This document shows, in pieces, positions 32,934 through 41,121 of a DNA stretch of 57,078 nucleotides; within the stretch, counting starts at the first letter, position 1; every line of letters begins with the position of its first letter. The notes under the pieces were generated by a model. The model was not told where the DNA came from, ran no database searches, and saw only the letters and a program-made list of their open reading frames with translations. The position numbers and the translations under genes are program-made. Where the stretch lies: NCBI RefSeq assembly GCF_000971055.1, contig NZ_LARW01000082.1, positions 1-57,078 of the forward strand, written 5' to 3'. This DNA is from Sphingomonas sp. SRS2 (lineage in GTDB: Bacteria > Pseudomonadota > Alphaproteobacteria > Sphingomonadales > Sphingomonadaceae).

Positions 32934-35699
32934 CTACGCCGCGATCGTCGGCGCGAATTTGGTCAGGTCGATTCCCTCGACGGCGGCCTTATATTCATCG
33001 GCGCTGGGCGTGCGGCCGAGAATCGTCGACAGCACCACCACCGGGGTCGAAGCCAGAAGCGATTCACCCTTCTTGTCGGCGCTGTCCTCGACGACGCGGC
33101 CCTGGAACAGGCGGGTGGAGGTGGCGATGACGGTGTCGCCCTTGGCGGCCTTCTCCTGATTGCCCATGCACAGGTTGCAGCCCGGACGCTCGAGATAGAG
33201 GATATTCTCATATTCGGTCCGGGTGGACGTCTTCGGATTCTCGTCGTCGAATTCGAAGCCCGAATATTTCTGCAGGATCTCCCAATCGCCCTCGGCCTTG
33301 AGCTCGTCGACGATATTGTAGGTCGGCGGGGCGACGACGAGCGGCGCCTTGAATTCGACCTTGCCCTCGGTCGCCTCGATATTCTTGAGCATCTGCGCAA
33401 GGATCTTCATGTCGCCCTTGTGCACCATGCACGAACCGATGAAACCCAGATCGACCTTCTTGGCGCCGCCATAATAGGACACCGGGCGGATCGTATCGTG
33501 CGTGTAGCGCTTCGACACATCGGCGTTGTTCACATCCGGGTCGGCGATCATCGGCTCGTCGATCAGATCCAGATCCACGACGACTTCGGCGAAATATTGC
33601 GCATTGGCATCGGGCGTGAGCGCGGACTTCTCGCCCAGGCGGATGTCGGAGATGCGGGTATCGGCCTTGGCGATCAGGTTCGCCAGCGTGCCGGCGGCAT
33701 TGTCCATGCCCTTGTCGATCATGATCTGGATGCGCGCCTTGGCGATCTCCAGCGAACCGATAAGCGTCTCGTCGTCCGAGATGCAGATCGATGCCTTGGC
33801 CTTCATTTCGGCCGTCCAGTCGGTGAAGGTGAAGGCCTGATCGGCGAGCAGCGTGCCGATGTGGACTTCGATGACCCGGCCCTGGAAGACGTTGTCGCCG
33901 CCACACTGGGCAAGCATCTGCGCCTGGGTGGCATGGACCACGTCGCGGAAGTCCATATGCGGCTGCATCTTGCCCTTGAAGGTCACCTTGACCGACTGCG
34001 GGATCGGCATCGTCGCCTCGCCGGTCGCCAGCGCCAGCGCCACGGTGCCGGAGTCGGCGCCGAAGGCCACGCCCTTGGACATGCGGGTGTGGCTGTCCCC
34101 GCCAATGATGATCGCCCAGTCATCCACGGTGATATCGTTCAGCACCTTGTGGATCACGTCGGTCATCGCATGATAGACGCCCTTGGGGTCACGCGCGGTG
34201 ATCAGGCCGAAATTGTTCATGAAGGACATGAGCTTCGGGATGTTGGCCTGCGCCTTCTTGTCCCACACCGATGCCGTGTGGCAGCCCGACTGATAGGCGC
34301 CGTCGACGAGCGGAGAGATGACGGTCGCCGCCATCGCCTCGAGTTCCTGCGCGGTCATCAGGCCGGTGGTGTCCTGCGACCCGACGATGTTCACCTTGAC
34401 CCGCACGTCCGAGCCCGCGTGCAGCACCTTGCCTGGCGTGACGCCGACGGCGTTGCGGTTGAAGATCTTCTCGACCGCGGTCAGGCCCACGCCCTCGGCG
34501 GTGATTTCCTTGTTCGCGGCATAGACCGGGGTGGGCTCGATCCCGAGGGTGCGGGCGGCGAAGGTCTGGAGCTTCTTGCCGAAGACGATGGCATAAGAGC
34601 TGCCGGCCTTCATGAACTCCATCTTCTGCGGCGTGAAGGCGGCGGCCACGTCGACCAGCTCCGCGCCATTCTCGTCGCACAGCTTCTTGTTCTTCACGTC
34701 GATCTTCAGCACCGTGCCGGTCTCGACGGAGAATTTCTCCTCGAGCACCGGGTTGCCGTCATTGTTGATGATCGGATTGCCGTCCGGGCCGGTCTGCTTG
34801 ACCCAGTTCTTCAGGTTGATGCCGATGCCGCCGGTCACATCGACGGTGGTCCCGAAGATCGGCGAGATGCCGTTGGTGCCCGCGACGACCGGCGCATAAT
34901 TGACGAACGGTACATAGGGGCTCTGCGGCTTGCCGGTCCACAGCGCCACATTGTTCACGCCGGACATACGCGACGATCCCACGCCCATCGTGCCCTTCTC
35001 GGCGATCAGCATCACGCGCTTGCCGGGGTGCTGCGCCTTGAGCGCGACGATCGCCTGCTGCGCTTCGGGGGACATCATGCACTGACCGTGCAGTTCACGG
35101 TCGGAACGCGAATGGGCCTGATTGCCGGGCGACAGAAGGTCGGTCGAGATATCGCCTTCGCCGGCGACGAAGGTCACGACCTCGATCTCGTCCTCGACGT
35201 CCGGAAGCTTGGTGAAGAACTCCGCCTTCGCATAGCTTTCGAGGACATCCTTCGCGATGGCGTTGCCCGCGTTGAAGGCTTCGCTCAGCCGGTGCATGTC
35301 GGCGTCGTAGAGGAAGACCTGGGTCTTCAGCACGTCGCCCGCCAATTCGGCGATCGCGGGGGCATCGCCGAAGGCGATGTCGAGCAGCACTTCGATCGAA
35401 GGGCCGCCCTTCATGTGCGACAGCAGTTCGAGCGCGAAGCCGGGCGTGATTTCGGGCACGACCGCTTCGCCCAGGATGATCTGCTTCAGGAAGCCCGCCT
35501 TGACCGCCGCGGCGCTCGTGGTGCCGGGCAGCGTGTTGTAGATGAAGAATTTGAGAGCATCGGCCCGGTGCTCGTTACCGGCATCCCGGATCAGGGCGAT
35601 AATCTCGAAGATGAGGCCGCCGTCGTCGATCGGCTTGGGAGCAAGTCCCTGAATTCTCCTGCTTTCGATTTCGGCGAGATAATCCAGGTAAACGGCCAT
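32934..35699 (-). CDS. acnB: Aconitate hydratase B (possible 2-methylisocitrate dehydratase)
   Basis: A 921-residue AcnB-type aconitase, somewhat longer than the roughly 865 residues usual in enterobacteria. The N-terminal HEAT-like domain comes first, then the swivel domain and cluster domains, with ligands in RPGCNLCMGNQEKA about 80 residues from the end. AcnB proteins also hydrate 2-methyl-cis-aconitate in the methylcitrate cycle; whether this one does is unknown, and no prpB/prpC lies in the window. It is transcribed towards acnA. Confidence 0.94.
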   Translation of the reverse strand: MAVYLDYLAEIESRRIQGLAPKPIDDGGLIFEIIALIRDAGNEHRADALKFFIYNTLPGTTSAAAVKAGFLKQIILGEAVVPEITPGFALELLSHMKGGPSIEVLLDIAFGDAPAIAELAGDVLKTQVFLYDADMHRLSEAFNAGNAIAKDVLESYAKAEFFTKLPDVEDEIEVVTFVAGEGDISTDLLSPGNQAHSRSDRELHGQCMMSPEAQQAIVALKAQHPGKRVMLIAEKGTMGVGSSRMSGVNNVALWTGKPQSPYVPFVNYAPVVAGTNGISPIFGTTVDVTGGIGINLKNWVKQTGPDGNPIINNDGNPVLEEKFSVETGTVLKIDVKNKKLCDENGAELVDVAAAFTPQKMEFMKAGSSYAIVFGKKLQTFAARTLGIEPTPVYAANKEITAEGVGLTAVEKIFNRNAVGVTPGKVLHAGSDVRVKVNIVGSQDTTGLMTAQELEAMAATVISPLVDGAYQSGCHTASVWDKKAQANIPKLMSFMNNFGLITARDPKGVYHAMTDVIHKVLNDITVDDWAIIIGGDSHTRMSKGVAFGADSGTVALALATGEATMPIPQSVKVTFKGKMQPHMDFRDVVHATQAQMLAQCGGDNVFQGRVIEVHIGTLLADQAFTFTDWTAEMKAKASICISDDETLIGSLEIAKARIQIMIDKGMDNAAGTLANLIAKADTRISDIRLGEKSALTPDANAQYFAEVVVDLDLIDEPMIADPDVNNADVSKRYTHDTIRPVSYYGGAKKVDLGFIGSCMVHKGDMKILAQMLKNIEATEGKVEFKAPLVVAPPTYNIVDELKAEGDWEILQKYSGFEFDDENPKTSTRTEYENILYLERPGCNLCMGNQEKAAKGDTVIATSTRLFQGRVVEDSADKKGESLLASTPVVVLSTILGRTPSADEYKAAVEGIDLTKFAPTIAA

Positions 35700-36181
35700 A
35701 ATGTTCCCATCCCCATGAAGTGTACGGAGCCCAGCGCGACGTTGCCAACCGGCGTTGAATCCGGCCCCGGGCTAACGGGCGTTCCGGTACGCCAACCACG
35801 CTGGACTGACAAGGCACCAGTCCGACAAACACAGCATTTCCGGCGATGCAGGCAGACGCGCAGGCCGGCCCAGTTGTTTTGCGTTATGGCCAGGATCGTC
35901 ACCCCAGCGAAGGCCGGCGCCATGTCTCTCGTGGATCGGGACAGCGGCCGACAAGACGACAGACATCGATGCCGGCCCCGGTTGGCATGGCGGTGGGGAA
36001 TTCCCACTATCCTTGCCTTCCGGGCCTATCCGGACTAAAGCCCGCCTCGTCTTACAGACAGCAAAGCATTGGACGCGTCCACGGACGCACGCTGGCCGGC
36101 GAGGTTTCGCCCGCCGGCGTCGTTTGCGTTTTGCACCTGGAAGCCAGCAATTTCGGCGCTTAGGCGCAGAGGAGTGAACAT
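35700..36181. other. 482-base divergent acnB/ffh intergenic region
   Basis: No credible gene. It contains a partial copy of the dispersed palindrome (35897-35959), a palindrome GGACGCGTCC (36071-36080) and a stem-loop GCCGGCG-N10-CGCCGGC (36095-36118) ahead of ffh. Promoters for acnB and ffh must lie here, but I see no clear consensus boxes. Confidence 0.5.
35897..35959. repeat. Dispersed palindromic repeat, partial copy
   Basis: Left arm CGTCACCCCAGCGAAGGCCG is clear; the right arm is degraded to ACAAGACGAC. It belongs to the same family as the copy at 27772-27853. Confidence 0.5.
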
Positions 36182-37660
36182 ATGTTCGAAAGTCTGAGCG
36201 AAAGGCTGGGTGGGGTCTTCGATCGCCTGCGCGGTCGTGGCGCGCTCAACGAATCGGACGTGCGCGAGGCGATGCGCGAAGTCCGCATCGCGCTGCTCGA
36301 GGCCGATGTCGCGCTGCCAGTCGTCCGTACCTTCGTCGACAAGATCACGGAGCAGGCGGTAGGCCAGCAGGTGCTCCGCTCGGTCACGCCGGGTCAGCAG
36401 GTCGTCAAGATCGTCCATGACGCGCTGGTTGAGATGCTCGGCTCGGAAGCGTCGGATCTGAACCTCGACATCACCCCGCCCGCGATCATCATGATGGTCG
36501 GCCTCCAGGGTTCGGGCAAGACGACGACGACCGCGAAGATCGCCAAACGGCTGACCGAGAAGGGTCGCAAGAAGGTCATGATGGCGTCGCTCGACGTCAA
36601 TCGCCCGGCGGCGCAGGAACAGCTCGCGATTCTAGGCACGCAGACGTCGGTGACGACCTTGCCGATCGTCCAGGGCCAGCAGCCGGTCGACATCGCCCGC
36701 CGCGCGCTCCAGTCGGCGAAGCTTCAGGGCTATGACGCCCTGATCCTCGACACCGCCGGCCGGCTTCACGTCGATCAGGCGCTGATGGAGGAGATGAAGG
36801 CGGTCGCCGCGATCGCCAATCCAGCGGAAATCCTGCTCGTCGTCGACGCGCTGACCGGCCAGGACGCGGTCAACGTCGCGACGAACTTCGCCGAGCAGGT
36901 GGCGCTGACCGGCGTGGTGCTGACCCGGATGGACGGCGACGCACGCGGCGGCGCCGCGCTGTCGATGCGCGCCGTCACCGGCAAGCCGATCAAGTTCGTC
37001 GGCACCGGCGAGAAGCTCGACGGCATCGAACTGTTCCAGCCGAGCCGCGTCGCCGGCCGCATCCTGGGCATGGGCGACGTCGTCAGCCTGGTCGAACGCG
37101 CCGCCGAGACGATCAAGGTCGAGGAAGCCGAGGCGCTCGCGGCACGGATGGCCAAGGGTCTGTTCGACATGAACGACCTGCGCAACCAGCTGCGCCAGAT
37201 GTCGCGGATGGGCGGCCTGTCGGGTCTCGCCGCGATGCTGCCCGGCATCAAGCAGGTCAAGCAGGCGATGGCGAGCGGAGCGGCCGACGACAAGGTGCTC
37301 GTCCGCATGGACGCGATCATCGGATCGATGACGCCCAAGGAACGCACCCGCCCCGAACTGCTCAACGCCAAGCGCAAGATCCGCGTCGCCAAGGGCTCCG
37401 GCACCACGGTGCAGGACGTCAACAAGCTCCTGAAGATGCATCAGGAGATGGGGACGGTGATGAAGAAGATGAAGAAGATGGGTGGCCTCAAGGGCCTCGG
37501 CGCGCTGCTCGGCGGTGGCGGCGGCGGCCTTGGCGGCCTGCTCGGCGGCGGCGGCGCGGGGGGCATGCCCCCGATGCCGGGCGGCGGCGGGCTTCCGGGC
37601 CTGCCCGGTCAACCCCCGGGCCTGCCCCCCGGTTTCCAGAATTTCATGAAGAAGAAATAA
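36182..37660 (+). CDS. ffh: Signal recognition particle protein Ffh
   Basis: The SRP GTPase that binds 4.5S RNA and signal sequences for co-translational targeting. The 492-residue protein has the N domain, the G domain with [16 protein letters not shown] (residues ~106-121), DTAGRLHVD and [14 protein letters not shown], and the methionine-rich M domain with the RNA-binding [15 protein letters not shown] and [14 protein letters not shown]. The last ~50 residues are a Gly/Met/Pro-rich low-complexity tail. It opens the ffh-rpsP-rimM-trmD-rplS operon. Confidence 0.96.
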   Translation: MFESLSERLGGVFDRLRGRGALNESDVREAMREVRIALLEADVALPVVRTFVDKITEQAVGQQVLRSVTPGQQVVKIVHDALVEMLGSEASDLNLDITPPAIIMMVGLQGSGKTTTTAKIAKRLTEKGRKKVMMASLDVNRPAAQEQLAILGTQTSVTTLPIVQGQQPVDIARRALQSAKLQGYDALILDTAGRLHVDQALMEEMKAVAAIANPAEILLVVDALTGQDAVNVATNFAEQVALTGVVLTRMDGDARGGAALSMRAVTGKPIKFVGTGEKLDGIELFQPSRVAGRILGMGDVVSLVERAAETIKVEEAEALAARMAKGLFDMNDLRNQLRQMSRMGGLSGLAAMLPGIKQVKQAMASGAADDKVLVRMDAIIGSMTPKERTRPELLNAKRKIRVAKGSGTTVQDVNKLLKMHQEMGTVMKKMKKMGGLKGLGALLGGGGGGLGGLLGGGGAGGMPPMPGGGGLPGLPGQPPGLPPGFQNFMKKK

Positions 37661-37709
37661 GCACTTAGCCAATTTTACCCAGATAGAATTACCAGAAAGG
37701 AAGTTCCCA

Positions 37710-38297
37710 ATGTCCGTTTCCATCCGTCTCGCCCGTGGCGGCGCCAAGAAGCGTCCTTATTACCGCATCGTCGTCGCCAATTCGCGCAGCCCGCGCGATG
37801 GCGCGTTCATCGAGAAGATCGGTTCGTACAACCCGCTCCTCGCCAAGGATGACGCGAACCGCGTTCAGATCGACGCCGACCGCGCCAAGCATTGGCTGTC
37901 GGTCGGCGCTCAGCCGACCGATCGCGTCGCCCGCTTCCTCGATGCCGCCGGCGTCAAGGAGCGCGCCGCTCGCAGCAACCCCAACAAGGGCAAGCCGGGC
38001 GAGAAGGCCGTGGAGCGCGCCGAGGAGCGTCAGGCCAAGGTCGACGCCGCCAACGAAGCTGCCGCTGAAGCCGCCAAGGCGCCGGTCGTAGAAGAGGCTC
38101 CCGTTGAGGAAGCCGCCGTCGAAGCACCCGTCGAAGCTGCTGCTGAAGAGGCTCCCGCCGCTGAAGCCGTCGCCGAGGAAGCGCCTGCCGCTGAGCCGGC
38201 CGCCGAAGAGGCACCTGCTGCTGAAGCAGCTCCTGAAGCCGCTGCCGAGGAGGCTCCGGCCGCCGAAGCCGCCGCTGAGGAAAAGAGCGAAGCTTGA
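37710..38297 (+). CDS. rpsP: 30S ribosomal protein S16 with long acidic Ala/Glu/Pro tail
   Basis: Residues 1 to ~85 are a normal S16 ([38 protein letters not shown]). S16 is usually about 80-90 residues, but this one has 195. The last ~110 residues are low complexity, first basic/helical ([20 protein letters not shown]) and then repeating AEEAPAAE-type units. The tail is acidic, which contrasts with the RNA-binding core. Ala/Glu extensions of S16 occur in other alphaproteobacteria, and their role is not known to me. Confidence 0.95.
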   Translation: MSVSIRLARGGAKKRPYYRIVVANSRSPRDGAFIEKIGSYNPLLAKDDANRVQIDADRAKHWLSVGAQPTDRVARFLDAAGVKERAARSNPNKGKPGEKAVERAEERQAKVDAANEAAAEAAKAPVVEEAPVEEAAVEAPVEAAAEEAPAAEAVAEEAPAAEPAAEEAPAAEAAPEAAAEEAPAAEAAAEEKSEA

Positions 38298-38304
38298 CGT
38301 TGAA

Positions 38305-38379
38305 GGGGTGGGTCACGCCGATATGATGTACTGGTCCAGCGGCGCAACCCACCCCCAAGCCCTCTCCTCGCAGAGGGCT
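38305..38379 (+). promoter_or_regulatory. Two consecutive hairpins between rpsP and rimM
   Basis: A 9-bp perfect stem GGGGTGGGT (38305-38313) with ACCCACCCC (38347-38355) is followed two bases later by a perfect 8-bp hairpin AGCCCTCT-CCTCGC-AGAGGGCT (38358-38379). The second ends five bases before the rimM ATG, touching its ribosome site. They could set the relative output of rimM or trim the mRNA. Confidence 0.5.
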
Positions 38380-38384
38380 GGAGC

Positions 38385-38855
38385 ATGACGGACAAACCGA
38401 TCGTCGTCGCCGCCATTGCCGGCGCGCACGGCATTACCGGCGAAGTCCGCCTCAAGCTGTTCAGCGACGACCTGAAAGCCTATCCTACGCTGTCGGGCGC
38501 GGGGCGCAGCTTCACGCTCGTCTCGCTCCGTCCCGTAACCAACGGCGCGGTCGCGCGCTTCGCGGAGATCGCCGACCGCAACGCCGCCGAGGCGTTGCGC
38601 GGCACGGAGCTGAGCGTGCCGCGCTCGGCGCTGCCGCCGCTCGGCGAGGGCGAATATTATCATATCGACCTGATCGGCCTGCCCTGCCTCGCCGATGGCG
38701 TCGTGGTTGGCACCGCCGTGCTGATCGATGATTTCGGCGCTGGCGACGTGCTCGAGATCGAGAAGCCCGACGGCAAGCGCTTCATGGTTCCCGTTGCAAA
38801 AGCGGTGACGATCGAGGCCGATCGCCTGCTGATCGATCCGGAGTTCGTCGAATGA
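38385..38855 (+). CDS. rimM: 16S rRNA processing/ribosome maturation factor RimM
   Basis: RimM binds S19 and helps 30S head maturation. The 156-residue protein has the N-terminal barrel (IVVAAIAGAHGITGEVRLKL) and a PRC-barrel C-terminal domain (YYHIDLIGLPCL, DVLEIEKPDGKRFMVPV). The stop overlaps the following membrane-protein gene by four bases. The canonical next gene, trmD, is displaced by almost 1 kb here. Confidence 0.94.
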   Translation: MTDKPIVVAAIAGAHGITGEVRLKLFSDDLKAYPTLSGAGRSFTLVSLRPVTNGAVARFAEIADRNAAEALRGTELSVPRSALPPLGEGEYYHIDLIGLPCLADGVVVGTAVLIDDFGAGDVLEIEKPDGKRFMVPVAKAVTIEADRLLIDPEFVE

Positions 38856-39127
38856 ATCCCGCCACCATCTATCTGCTGATCGCCAGCGTCTACCTGCTGA
38901 TCATCGCCTATGGTGTGGTGCGCACCCGTAAGAAGGGCCTGCCGCCGCATCTTCGCTTCGCCTCCGCCTCCGCGCAGGTCGTGCTACCGCCGGTCGCGCT
39001 CGCCCTCGTCCTGCTCACCACCGCCGACGCCGCGGTCGCGGGGTGGAGCCTGATGCTGGGTCTGCTCGTCGTGGCGGGGGCGCTGCTCGCGGTCTGCACC
39101 GATCTGGTGGCGCGGCGGGTGTTGTAA
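38852..39127 (+). CDS. Small membrane protein inserted in the trmD operon
   Basis: A 91-residue protein with about three membrane segments (TIYLLIASVYLLIIAYGVV, SAQVVLPPVALALVLLTTA, WSLMLGLLVVAGALLAVCTD). I do not recognise it. It overlaps rimM by four bases and precedes the VapBC pair, so it is translated as part of the operon. Confidence 0.7.
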   Translation: MNPATIYLLIASVYLLIIAYGVVRTRKKGLPPHLRFASASAQVVLPPVALALVLLTTADAAVAGWSLMLGLLVVAGALLAVCTDLVARRVL

Positions 39128-39143
39128 TTCTATGCCGACCAAA

Positions 39144-39164
39144 GTATATACATTCCGTATATAC
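39144..39164. promoter_or_regulatory. VapBC operator candidate
   Basis: Two copies of the self-complementary octamer GTATATAC, at 39144-39151 and 39157-39164, separated by ATTCC. They end ten bases before the vapB ATG. Paired palindromes of this kind are typical autoregulatory sites for VapB/VapBC. The AT-rich sequence stands out from its GC-rich surroundings and probably also contains the promoter. Confidence 0.75.
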
Positions 39165-39174
39165 GGAGATTAGC

Positions 39175-39450
39175 ATGGCCGCTGCCCCTCTCAAATCGCG
39201 CATCTTCAAATCGGGGAACTCGGTTGCGCTACGGCTCCCGAAGGCGCTGGGTATCGATGCTGGCACTGAGATGACGGTACGGGAGGAAGCCGGCCGTTAC
39301 ATCGTCGAGCCGTTAGACGCGCCCAAGCGAAAGATCGCGATCGACAAGATATGGGGGTCGGCCACCGACCTGCAGCTGATCGATGCCTCAGAAAGGGGCT
39401 TCGAGGAACGCCCGCTATGGAACGCCGAGGCGGATAGCCGGAGCCGGTGA
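39175..39450 (+). CDS. vapB: Antitoxin VapB (AbrB/SpoVT-type)
   Basis: A 91-residue antitoxin with an N-terminal AbrB-fold DNA-binding domain (KSRIFKSGNSVALRLPKALG, then GTEMTVREEAGRYIVEPLD). The acidic C-terminal part, ending ERGFEERPLWNAEADS, would wrap the toxin. The ATG at 39175 follows the operator, and vapC overlaps its stop by four bases (GTGA). Confidence 0.88.
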   Translation: MAAAPLKSRIFKSGNSVALRLPKALGIDAGTEMTVREEAGRYIVEPLDAPKRKIAIDKIWGSATDLQLIDASERGFEERPLWNAEADSRSR

Positions 39451-39824
39451 GGTATCTCCTCGATTCGAACATCATCATTCGCTTGACGATGGCGAACGGA
39501 GAGATACTCCGCGCTCGCGTTGCGGAGTGCGACGACGGCGATCTGGCCACGTCGGCGATTGCGCTGGCCGAGGTCGCCTATGGATCGGCGCAAGGAAAAC
39601 CGCCTGCTCTGGATCAGCTTCGCGCTTTCCTGGAGGAGGTGCCTGTGCTCGACTTCGACCTCAATGCCGCGTTCGCTTATGCGTCGTTACCTTTCCGGCG
39701 AGCCAGCTACGGCCGGTTGATCGCCGCGCATGCGCTGTCGCTGGGACTCACCGTAGTGACGGACAATGTCACTCATTTTGAAGACGTGCCGAACCTCAAC
39801 GTCGAGAACTGGACGCAGGCATGA
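39447..39824 (+). CDS. vapC: VapC-type PIN-domain toxin with a substituted active-site Asp
   Basis: VapC toxins are magnesium-dependent RNases of the PIN fold. The 125-residue protein has the first acidic residue Asp6 (YLLDSN), the second, Glu42 (ALAEVAYG), and the last, Asp106 (VVTDNVTHF). The third is normally the Asp in SFDRLIAAHA-type sequences. Here the segment reads [10 protein letters not shown] with Gly89, from codon GGC, one transition away from GAC. Metal binding is therefore likely weakened or lost (inference). The start is GTG, overlapping vapB, and the stop overlaps the trmD ATG by four bases. Confidence 0.87.
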   Translation: MRYLLDSNIIIRLTMANGEILRARVAECDDGDLATSAIALAEVAYGSAQGKPPALDQLRAFLEEVPVLDFDLNAAFAYASLPFRRASYGRLIAAHALSLGLTVVTDNVTHFEDVPNLNVENWTQA

Positions 39825-40561
39825 CCTTCACCGCCACCACCCTTTCCCTCTACCCGGAGATGTTCCCCGGTCCGCTCGGCGTCTCACTGGCGGGCCGCGC
39901 GCTCGCCGAGGGTAAATGGGCGTGCAATCCGGTGCAGATTCGCGACTTCGCGACCGACAAACATCGTTCGGTGGATGACACGCCGGCGGGTGGCGGCGCG
40001 GGGATGGTGATGCGCGCCGACGTCCTGGCGCGGGCCGTGGACCACGCGCTTGCGGCCAATCCAGACGTGCCGGTCCTCGCGATGACGCCGCGCGGAACCC
40101 CGCTGACCCAGGCGCGCGTCCGTCAGCTTGCGGCCGGTCCAGGGGTCACGATTCTCTGCGGACGCTTCGAGGGAATCGACGAGCGGCTGTTCGAGGGGCG
40201 GCCGATCGAGCCGGTGTCGATCGGCGACTATATATTGTCGGGCGGCGAGATGGGCGCGCTGGTGCTGCTCGATGCTTGCATAAGGCTGCTTCCCGGGGTA
40301 ATGGGCGCCCCCGATAGCGGGGATGACGAGAGCTTCGAAACGGGGCTTCTCGAATATCCGCATTATACCCGACCTGCTGAGTGGGAAGGGCGCACGATCC
40401 CCGAGGTGCTGCGATCTGGGGATCATGCGAGGATCCTGGCATGGCGTAAAGCCAGCGCCGAGACCGATACAAGGCTAAGGAGGCCGGACCTTTGGGAGCG
40501 CCATGAGGGCGCTCGGGTCAAGTCTCCCTCTGGCGCGCAGCGACAGAAGAAGGAGCGATGA
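39821..40561 (+). CDS. trmD: tRNA (guanine-37-N1)-methyltransferase
   Basis: TrmD methylates G37 next to the anticodon and prevents frameshifting; it is essential in most bacteria. The 246-residue SPOUT enzyme has the start [14 protein letters not shown], the substrate loop [17 protein letters not shown], the knot residues [11 protein letters not shown] and [14 protein letters not shown], and [11 protein letters not shown]. Its ATG is inside the end of vapC (ATGA), so its translation is probably coupled to the toxin gene. Confidence 0.96.
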   Translation: MTFTATTLSLYPEMFPGPLGVSLAGRALAEGKWACNPVQIRDFATDKHRSVDDTPAGGGAGMVMRADVLARAVDHALAANPDVPVLAMTPRGTPLTQARVRQLAAGPGVTILCGRFEGIDERLFEGRPIEPVSIGDYILSGGEMGALVLLDACIRLLPGVMGAPDSGDDESFETGLLEYPHYTRPAEWEGRTIPEVLRSGDHARILAWRKASAETDTRLRRPDLWERHEGARVKSPSGAQRQKKER

Positions 40562-40564
40562 GCC

Positions 40565-40954
40565 ATGAATCTCATCCAGACGCTCGAAGCCGAGCAGATT
40601 GCCAAGTTCAACGAATCGAAAAAGATTCCCGAATTCCGTCCCGGTGACACGCTGCGCGTCGGCGTGAAGGTCGTCGAAGGCGAGCGCACCCGCGTGCAGG
40701 CCTATGAAGGCGTCTGCATCGCCCGCTCGAACAGGGGCATGGGTTCGTCCTTCACCGTCCGCAAGATTTCGTTCGGCGAAGGCGTCGAGCGCGTCTTCCC
40801 GCTTTATTCGCCGAACGTCGAGTCGATCGACGTCGTCCGCAAGGGCGTCGTCCGGCGCGCGAAGCTCTATTATCTGCGTGGCCGCACCGGAAAATCGGCG
40901 CGTATTGCAGAGCGTCGCGACCATAAACCGGCCGCCGGGGCCCAGGAAGCCTAA
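40565..40954 (+). CDS. rplS: 50S ribosomal protein L19
   Basis: A 129-residue L19, slightly longer than the 115-residue E. coli protein because of a polar C-terminal tail. Landmarks are [40 protein letters not shown] and [21 protein letters not shown]. It starts three bases after trmD and ends the operon, with a hairpin downstream at 40984. Confidence 0.96.
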   Translation: MNLIQTLEAEQIAKFNESKKIPEFRPGDTLRVGVKVVEGERTRVQAYEGVCIARSNRGMGSSFTVRKISFGEGVERVFPLYSPNVESIDVVRKGVVRRAKLYYLRGRTGKSARIAERRDHKPAAGAQEA

Positions 40955-40983
40955 AACAGGCTCTCCCTACCAAACCTCGCAGG

Positions 40984-41013
40984 CGGCCGGCTCCCTCGGG
41001 AGACCGGCCGTTT
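40984..41013 (+). terminator. Terminator of the ffh-rplS operon
   Basis: Stem CGGCCGG/CCGGCCG continued inward by CTCCC/GGGAG around a short loop, then TTT. It begins 30 bases after the rplS stop. The T-run is short, so efficiency may be moderate. Confidence 0.7.
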
Positions 41014-41032
41014 GCATATCTGGACCAACTCA

Positions 41033-41096
41033 CGTCGCCCCGGCGGAGGCCGGGGCCGCAAGAGCCTCTAGCGACCCGGCCTCCGCCGCGGTGACG
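41033..41096. repeat. Dispersed palindromic repeat (diverged copy before asd)
   Basis: Arms CGTCGCCCCGGCGGAGGCCG and CGGCCTCCGCCGCGGTGACG around a short middle. It is a GC-richer variant of the CCAGCGAAGGCTGG family, ending about 25 bases before the asd start. Confidence 0.7.
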
Positions 41097-41121
41097 TCCT
41101 CACAAAAACAGGAAGAAGACT

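Noticed and set aside
32895-36038. 1047-codon open frame antisense to acnB, and a similar 859-codon frame antisense to acnA (30170-32749)
   Set aside because: Same antisense artefact; compositions are Arg/Asp/Leu/His-rich without domains, and the aconitases are certain.
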